A DNA stretch of 64,000 nt from Siphonodentalium dalli (lineage: Eukaryota; Mollusca; Scaphopoda; Gadilida; Siphonodentaliidae), in contig CP136064.1 of the NCBI GenBank assembly GCA_032622095.1, positions 220,612,205 through 220,676,204 of the forward strand, given 5' to 3'. Numbering within the stretch: position 1 is the stretch's first letter; each line of letters opens with the position of its first letter. Below are positions 58,166-64,000 of the stretch, one piece after another. Made by a program: the position numbers and the translations under genes. The notes under the pieces were generated by a model. The model did not search any database and was not told where the DNA came from. It saw only the letters and a list, made by a program, of their open reading frames with translations.

Positions 58166-58316
58166 ATAGTGGTACTTGTTTTAGGGGGTAGCACGAAGAC
58201 AGCCCGATAGGGCTAGGCTAACCCCCAACAATATACAACATTGTCTTATTATGTGTTATTGCCATTGTATTATTCATGTGTGTATTGTAAATAAATTATC
58301 CTATCCTATCCTATCC
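58166..58316 (+). mobile_element. LINE or SINE 3' tail with (ATCCT)n
   Basis: The AGACAGCCCGATAGGGCTAG segment is followed by AT-rich sequence and GTAAATAAATT, then three and a half ATCCT repeats (58298-58316). This resembles the 3' end of LINEs with pentanucleotide tails, such as the one at 15564-15676. No coding. Confidence 0.5.
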
Positions 58317-58442
58317 GATATCGTCACAGATAACGCATTTTGTGAGCCCCCCCCCCCCCAAGCGATTGGTTCCATTATTTTCCCTGACTGGTTATATTAT
58401 ACGCATGTTCTCCTGGTTTGTGGAGCAAAATCTTAACTAATA

Positions 58443-58540
58443 AGTTTAAGATAAGATAAGTTTATTGATAATTACACCCACACGGGTACACACAATTGTA
58501 ATCAGAATTAAAATGAAATTTTTTATCATGTTTGTTATTG
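58443..58540 (-). mobile_element. Minus-strand LINE 3' tail
   Basis: On minus, ACAATTGTGTGTACCCGTGT then GGGTGTAATTATCAATAAAC ends in TTATCTTATCTT. It resembles the plus-strand LINE tail around 15617-15675 (CAATTG.CC..TTGGGTGTA..., then CTTAT repeats). Confidence 0.55.
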
Positions 58541-58648
58541 AAAATCTGGTGTTTCACACCTTTTGTGGAAAAAGAGACGGGCCACGTTACAGATGATATT
58601 GCACGTTTCTGTGTTATCATTTCGCAGTATGAAAATGAATTTTTGTAC

Positions 58649-58748
58649 NNNNNNNNNNNNNNNNNNNNNNNNNNNNNNNNNNNNNNNNNNNNNNNNNNNN
58701 NNNNNNNNNNNNNNNNNNNNNNNNNNNNNNNNNNNNNNNNNNNNNNNN
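58649..58748. other. Assembly gap (100 N)
   Basis: Exactly 100 N, the usual placeholder for a gap of unknown size. It lies at the entry to the 1353-bp tandem array. Confidence 0.99.
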
Positions 58749-61700
58749 TTTATAGCCAGTGATATACAGATATATATAATAAAAGTGTCTCATTTTCACT
58801 GGTGGGTATGGCCATTTGAAGGTTAATAGCACTAAAACTTGGGCACATTTAAGAAAATGCTTCAGCATTTCAAAGAGAGCATATCTTTGTTCAACTAATT
58901 CAATATACACCCACATCCAGTTATCTTGGATCACCCTTGCAGACCTGAAAATGTCATATTTTAGTCTTCCATGTGCTGATAAAGTCATGTGCTTGATGCT
59001 CAGCTGATCAGATCTGGACTCAATGACCTCACATCACCAGAAGTTCTCTCATGGAAAGGATCTTGTACAGTCTTCCATAGCTGATCCAAGTTTGCAACAC
59101 CAGACCCCAAAAACTGTGTGAAAATGGGGCCTGAATATGACTTGTGGTGGAAAAATGTGCTTTTTTGATGAATAATGTGTTACAGAGAGTGGGGTTAAAT
59201 TGTGTGTGATAAATAAAGAACCACAGAAGTGATATTATTTTTTAACACATTTTTTTCATTCATGGGCAATTCTGAAAAAATGTAGGGTGTTACAATTATT
59301 CCGCGAAAAAGCGGGCTATCGCTTTAGGTTACACTGGTGTAAATAAGGTTCGGAGAGACCTCTAGCGGATGCGGGAGGAATATATAGGAGAGAATAAAAT
59401 AGACACTGGGCCCTGATTGGTCAATAGCCTTGTGTGCTTTTTGCATAAAAAAATCATCACACCTCTTCCCTATGATTTCCCATAGGTAAGATAGCCATTG
59501 GCACAGGAATTAACCCTTTGTAGTGAAGTTTGAATTTGTTGGTGTGGTCTAAAATATGACAGTATTTTTTTATGCGGATCTGACACTAGTTACGAAAACA
59601 CAAGATTTAAAGGCGAATTCCCTGCTAGACAGATATGATTTTTTTGTGTAAAAAGTTTCCCGAAATGTCAATTTTTCAGATTAAAAAAAAAAATTGGATC
59701 CATGGTTCATATAGCCAACAGCATACGCTAAAACGTTAGCACTGAGGCCTATGGAAAACATTTACACCAGTGTAACCTAAAGGGAAAAATGAACTTTTTG
59801 GCATTTTTGATTCCTGGGAGTCACTTTAAAGTATTTTAATGCATTTTTCACAGCCTGGTCTTTCAGTCCAATGAATCTCCCATGCATGGTGTGGCTATTC
59901 TTGCTGCTGATGTCTTCTTTCACTTCCATCGGCCAAAAAAATGGTATGATTTTTCATAAAAAATGCCAATTTTTCAAGGTATTTTCAAAAAATTTCAAGG
60001 TGGTAATTGTCACATGATAATGCAAATTACCCATTACATGAGCATGTCAATGACACACATACCAATTGTTATAAGAAGCTAATCTAACAAGTATTTTGGA
60101 TTTTATAGCCAGTGATATACAGATATATATAATAAAAGTGTCTCATTTTCACTGGTGGGTATGGCCATTTGAAGGTTAATAGCACTAAAACTTGGGCACA
60201 TTTAAGAAAATGCTTCAGCATTTCAAAGAGAGCATATCTTTGTTCAACTAATTCAATATACACCCACATCCAGTTATCTTGGATCACCCTTGCAGACCTG
60301 AAAATGTCATATTTTAGTCTTCCATGTGCTGATAAAGTCATGTGCTTGATGCTCAGCTGATCAGATCTGGACTCAATGACCTCACATCACCAGAAGTTCT
60401 CTCATGGAAAGGATCTTGTACAGTCTTCCATAGCTGATCCAAGTTTGCAACACCAGACCCCAAAAACTGTGTGAAAATGGGGCCTGAATATGACTTGTGG
60501 TGGAAAAATGTGCTTTTTTGATGAATAATGTGTTACAGAGAGTGGGGTTAAATTGTGTGTGATAAATAAAGAACCACAGAAGTGATATTATTTTTTAACA
60601 CATTTTTTTCATTCATGGGCAATTCTGAAAAAATGTAGGGTGTTACAATTATTCCGCGAAAAAGCGGGCTATCGCTTTAGGTTACACTGGTGTAAATAAG
60701 GTTCGGAGAGACCTCTAGCGGATGCGGGAGGAATATATAGGAGAGAATAAAATAGACACTGGGCCCTGATTGGTCAATAGCCTTGTGTGCTTTTTGCATA
60801 AAAAAATCATCACACCTCTTCCCTATGATTTCCCATAGGTAAGATAGCCATTGGCACAGGAATTAACCCTTTGTAGTGAAGTTTGAATTTGTTGGTGTGG
60901 TCTAAAATATGACAGTATTTTTTTATGCGGATCTGACACTAGTTACGAAAACACAAGATTTAAAGGCGAATTCCCTGCTAGACAGATATGATTTTTTTGT
61001 GTAAAAAGTTTCCCGAAATGTCAATTTTTCAGATTAAAAAAAAAAATTGGATCCATGGTTCATATAGCCAACAGCATACGCTAAAACGTTAGCACTGAGG
61101 CCTATGGAAAACATTTACACCAGTGTAACCTAAAGGGAAAAATGAACTTTTTGGCATTTTTGATTCCTGGGAGTCACTTTAAAGTATTTTAATGCATTTT
61201 TCACAGCCTGGTCTTTCAGTCCAATGAATCTCCCATGCATGGTGTGGCTATTCTTGCTGCTGATGTCTTCTTTCACTTCCATCGGCCAAAAAAATGGTAT
61301 GATTTTTCATAAAAAATGCCAATTTTTCAAGGTATTTTCAAAAAATTTCAAGGTGGTAATTGTCACATGATAATGCAAATTACCCATTACATGAGCATGT
61401 CAATGACACACATACCAATTGTTATAAGAAGCTAATCTAACAAGTATTTTGGATTTTATAGCCAGTGATATACAGATATATATAATAAAAGTGTCTCATT
61501 TTCACTGGTGGGTATGGCCATTTGAAGGTTAATAGCACTAAAACTTGGGCACATTTAAGAAAATGCTTCAGCATTTCAAAGAGAGCATATCTTTGTTCAA
61601 CTAATTCAATATACACCCACATCCAGTTATCTTGGATCACCCTTGCAGACCTGAAAATGTCATATTTTAGTCTTCCATGTGCTGATAAAGTCATGTGCTT

Positions 61701-64000
61701 GATGCTCAGCTGATCAGATCTGGACTCAATGACCTCACATCACCAGAAGTTCTCTCATGGAAAGGATCTTGTACAGTCTTCCATAGCTGATCCAAGTTTG
61801 CAACACCAGACCCCAAAAACTGTGTGAAAATGGGGCCTGAATATGACTTGTGGTGGAAAAATGTGCTTTTTTGATGAATAATGTGTTACAGAGAGTGGGG
61901 TTAAATTGTGTGTGATAAATAAAGAACCACAGAAGTGATATTATTTTTTAACACATTTTTTTCATTCATGGGCAATTCTGAAAAAATGTAGGGTGTTACA
62001 ATTATTCCGCGAAAAAGCGGGCTATCGCTTTAGGTTACACTGGTGTAAATAAGGTTCGGAGAGACCTCTAGCGGATGCGGGAGGAATATATAGGAGAGAA
62101 TAAAATAGACACTGGGCCCTGATTGGTCAATAGCCTTGTGTGCTTTTTGCATAAAAAAATCATCACACCTCTTCCCTATGATTTCCCATAGGTAAGATAG
62201 CCATTGGCACAGGAATTAACCCTTTGTAGTGAAGTTTGAATTTGTTGGTGTGGTCTAAAATATGACAGTATTTTTTTATGCGGATCTGACACTAGTTACG
62301 AAAACACAAGATTTAAAGGCGAATTCCCTGCTAGACAGATATGATTTTTTTGTGTAAAAAGTTTCCCGAAATGTCAATTTTTCAGATTAAAAAAAAAAAT
62401 TGGATCCATGGTTCATATAGCCAACAGCATACGCTAAAACGTTAGCACTGAGGCCTATGGAAAACATTTACACCAGTGTAACCTAAAGGGAAAAATGAAC
62501 TTTTTGGCATTTTTGATTCCTGGGAGTCACTTTAAAGTATTTTAATGCATTTTTCACAGCCTGGTCTTTCAGTCCAATGAATCTCCCATGCATGGTGTGG
62601 CTATTCTTGCTGCTGATGTCTTCTTTCACTTCCATCGGCCAAAAAAATGGTATGATTTTTCATAAAAAATGCCAATTTTTCAAGGTATTTTCAAAAAATT
62701 TCAAGGTGGTAATTGTCACATGATAATGCAAATTACCCATTACATGAGCATGTCAATGACACACATACCAATTGTTATAAGAAGCTAATCTAACAAGTAT
62801 TTTGGATTTTATAGCCAGTGATATACAGATATATATAATAAAAGTGTCTCATTTTCACTGGTGGGTATGGCCATTTGAAGGTTAATAGCACTAAAACTTG
62901 GGCACATTTAAGAAAATGCTTCAGCATTTCAAAGAGAGCATATCTTTGTTCAACTAATTCAATATACACCCACATCCAGTTATCTTGGATCACCCTTGCA
63001 GACCTGAAAATGTCATATTTTAGTCTTCCATGTGCTGATAAAGTCATGTGCTTGATGCTCAGCTGATCAGATCTGGACTCAATGACCTCACATCACCAGA
63101 AGTTCTCTCATGGAAAGGATCTTGTACAGTCTTCCATAGCTGATCCAAGTTTGCAACACCAGACCCCAAAAACTGTGTGAAAATGGGGCCTGAATATGAC
63201 TTGTGGTGGAAAAATGTGCTTTTTTGATGAATAATGTGTTACAGAGAGTGGGGTTAAATTGTGTGTGATAAATAAAGAACCACAGAAGTGATATTATTTT
63301 TTAACACATTTTTTTCATTCATGGGCAATTCTGAAAAAATGTAGGGTGTTACAATTATTCCGCGAAAAAGCGGGCTATCGCTTTAGGTTACACTGGTGTA
63401 AATAAGGTTCGGAGAGACCTCTAGCGGATGCGGGAGGAATATATAGGAGAGAATAAAATAGACACTGGGCCCTGATTGGTCAATAGCCTTGTGTGCTTTT
63501 TGCATAAAAAAATCATCACACCTCTTCCCTATGATTTCCCATAGGTAAGATAGCCATTGGCACAGGAATTAACCCTTTGTAGTGAAGTTTGAATTTGTTG
63601 GTGTGGTCTAAAATATGACAGTATTTTTTTATGCGGATCTGACACTAGTTACGAAAACACAAGATTTAAAGGCGAATTCCCTGCTAGACAGATATGATTT
63701 TTTTGTGTAAAAAGTTTCCCGAAATGTCAATTTTTCAGATTAAAAAAAAAAATTGGATCCATGGTTCATATAGCCAACAGCATACGCTAAAACGTTAGCA
63801 CTGAGGCCTATGGAAAACATTTACACCAGTGTAACCTAAAGGGAAAAATGAACTTTTTGGCATTTTTGATTCCTGGGAGTCACTTTAAAGTATTTTAATG
63901 CATTTTTCACAGCCTGGTCTTTCAGTCCAATGAATCTCCCATGCATGGTGTGGCTATTCTTGCTGCTGATGTCTTCTTTCACTTCCATCGGCCAAAAAAA
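58749..64000. repeat. 1353-bp tandem array, about 3.9 units, runs off window
   Basis: Equivalent points recur exactly every 1353 bases (for example TTTATAGCCAGTGATATACA at 58749, 60102, 61455 and 62808). I see no differences among copies. The unit is AT-rich with a GATAAATAAAGAACCAC polyA-like signal. It includes a TIR-bounded block (59322-59782 and repeats). Short frames of 63 and 85 codons overlap on opposite strands and are not supported as genes. The true copy number is unknown because the gap and window edge bound the array. Confidence 0.97.
59322..59782. mobile_element. TIR element inside the 1353-bp unit (first copy)
   Basis: CTTTAGGTTACACTGGTGTA plus AAT at 59322-59344 is perfectly inverted at 59760-59782. 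TA occurs next to GGTTACACTGG on both sides, compatible with TA duplication (59327-59777). The same block recurs at about 60675-61135, 62028-62488 and 63381-63841. A GCGGG hairpin (CCGCGAAAAAGCGG) precedes the left end. Likely a MITE that was amplified with the tandem unit. Confidence 0.75.

Noticed and set aside
58816-63066. Recurring 63- and 85-codon frames on opposite strands
   Set aside because: They overlap each other on opposite strands in each 1353-bp unit and show no domain. Their repetition reflects the tandem array.

Overview
The window looks like a repeat-rich stretch of an invertebrate nuclear genome. It is AT-rich and has no bacterial-type operons. It carries non-LTR retrotransposons, tandem Helitrons, a decayed Polinton/Maverick, hAT-type and TTAA-type elements, fold-back elements, satellites and a 100-N assembly gap. 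A marine invertebrate (perhaps a lophotrochozoan) fits this mix, but no recognised host gene fixes the taxon. Almost every long open frame is mobile-element coding remains or a shadow of tandem repeats. The only host-like coding pieces are a probable terminal exon of a C-type lectin-like gene (57503-57732, minus) and a weak candidate signal-peptide exon (6060-6114, minus).

Layout. 1-2980: minus-strand LINE with endonuclease and reverse transcriptase (RT), running off the left edge. 3-12 kb: decayed repeats, several long palindromes (4811-4983, 5941-6035, 7174-7309, and 7704-7930 with a tRNA-like B box) and a 33-bp minisatellite. 12.4-15.7 kb: plus-strand LINE whose 3' UTR is split by a small Helitron. 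15.7-20.1 kb: sparse sequence with fold-back and TIR elements. 20111-27639: seven head-to-tail non-autonomous Helitron units, three of them nearly identical. 27640-44017: two very large TIR-bearing elements in direct tandem (A 9.4 kb, B 6.9 kb) that share about 5 kb but differ by a 180-bp satellite, an hAT insertion, an AT microsatellite and two A-only segments. 44-45.2 kb: two fold-back elements. 45.9-50.2 kb: minus-strand wreck of a Polinton with a penton-like minor capsid gene, a small basic protein, the double-jelly-roll major capsid gene, an adenain-like protease and an integrase chromodomain-like tail. One capsid gene is split by a 499-bp TTAA-flanked MITE, and a relative of that MITE lies at 50868-51361. 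52021-56368: element with long (about 300-400 bp) inverted termini, itself invaded by another repeat. 57-58.6 kb: lectin exon and LINE tails. 58749-64000: about 3.9 copies of an apparently identical 1353-bp tandem repeat, entered directly from the gap.

The window is best read as a nest of insertions with a readable order of events. Helitron 15128-15563 entered a LINE 3' UTR. Element A entered Helitron unit 7. Elements A and B became tandem before the hAT entered B. A MITE entered the Polinton capsid gene at TTAA. The strongest items for follow-up are the tandem Helitron array, the A/B giant elements with their filled and empty hAT site, the Polinton capsid and protease remains, and the homogeneous 1353-bp array. 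No identity percentages were computed; similarity statements come from reading the sequence by eye.
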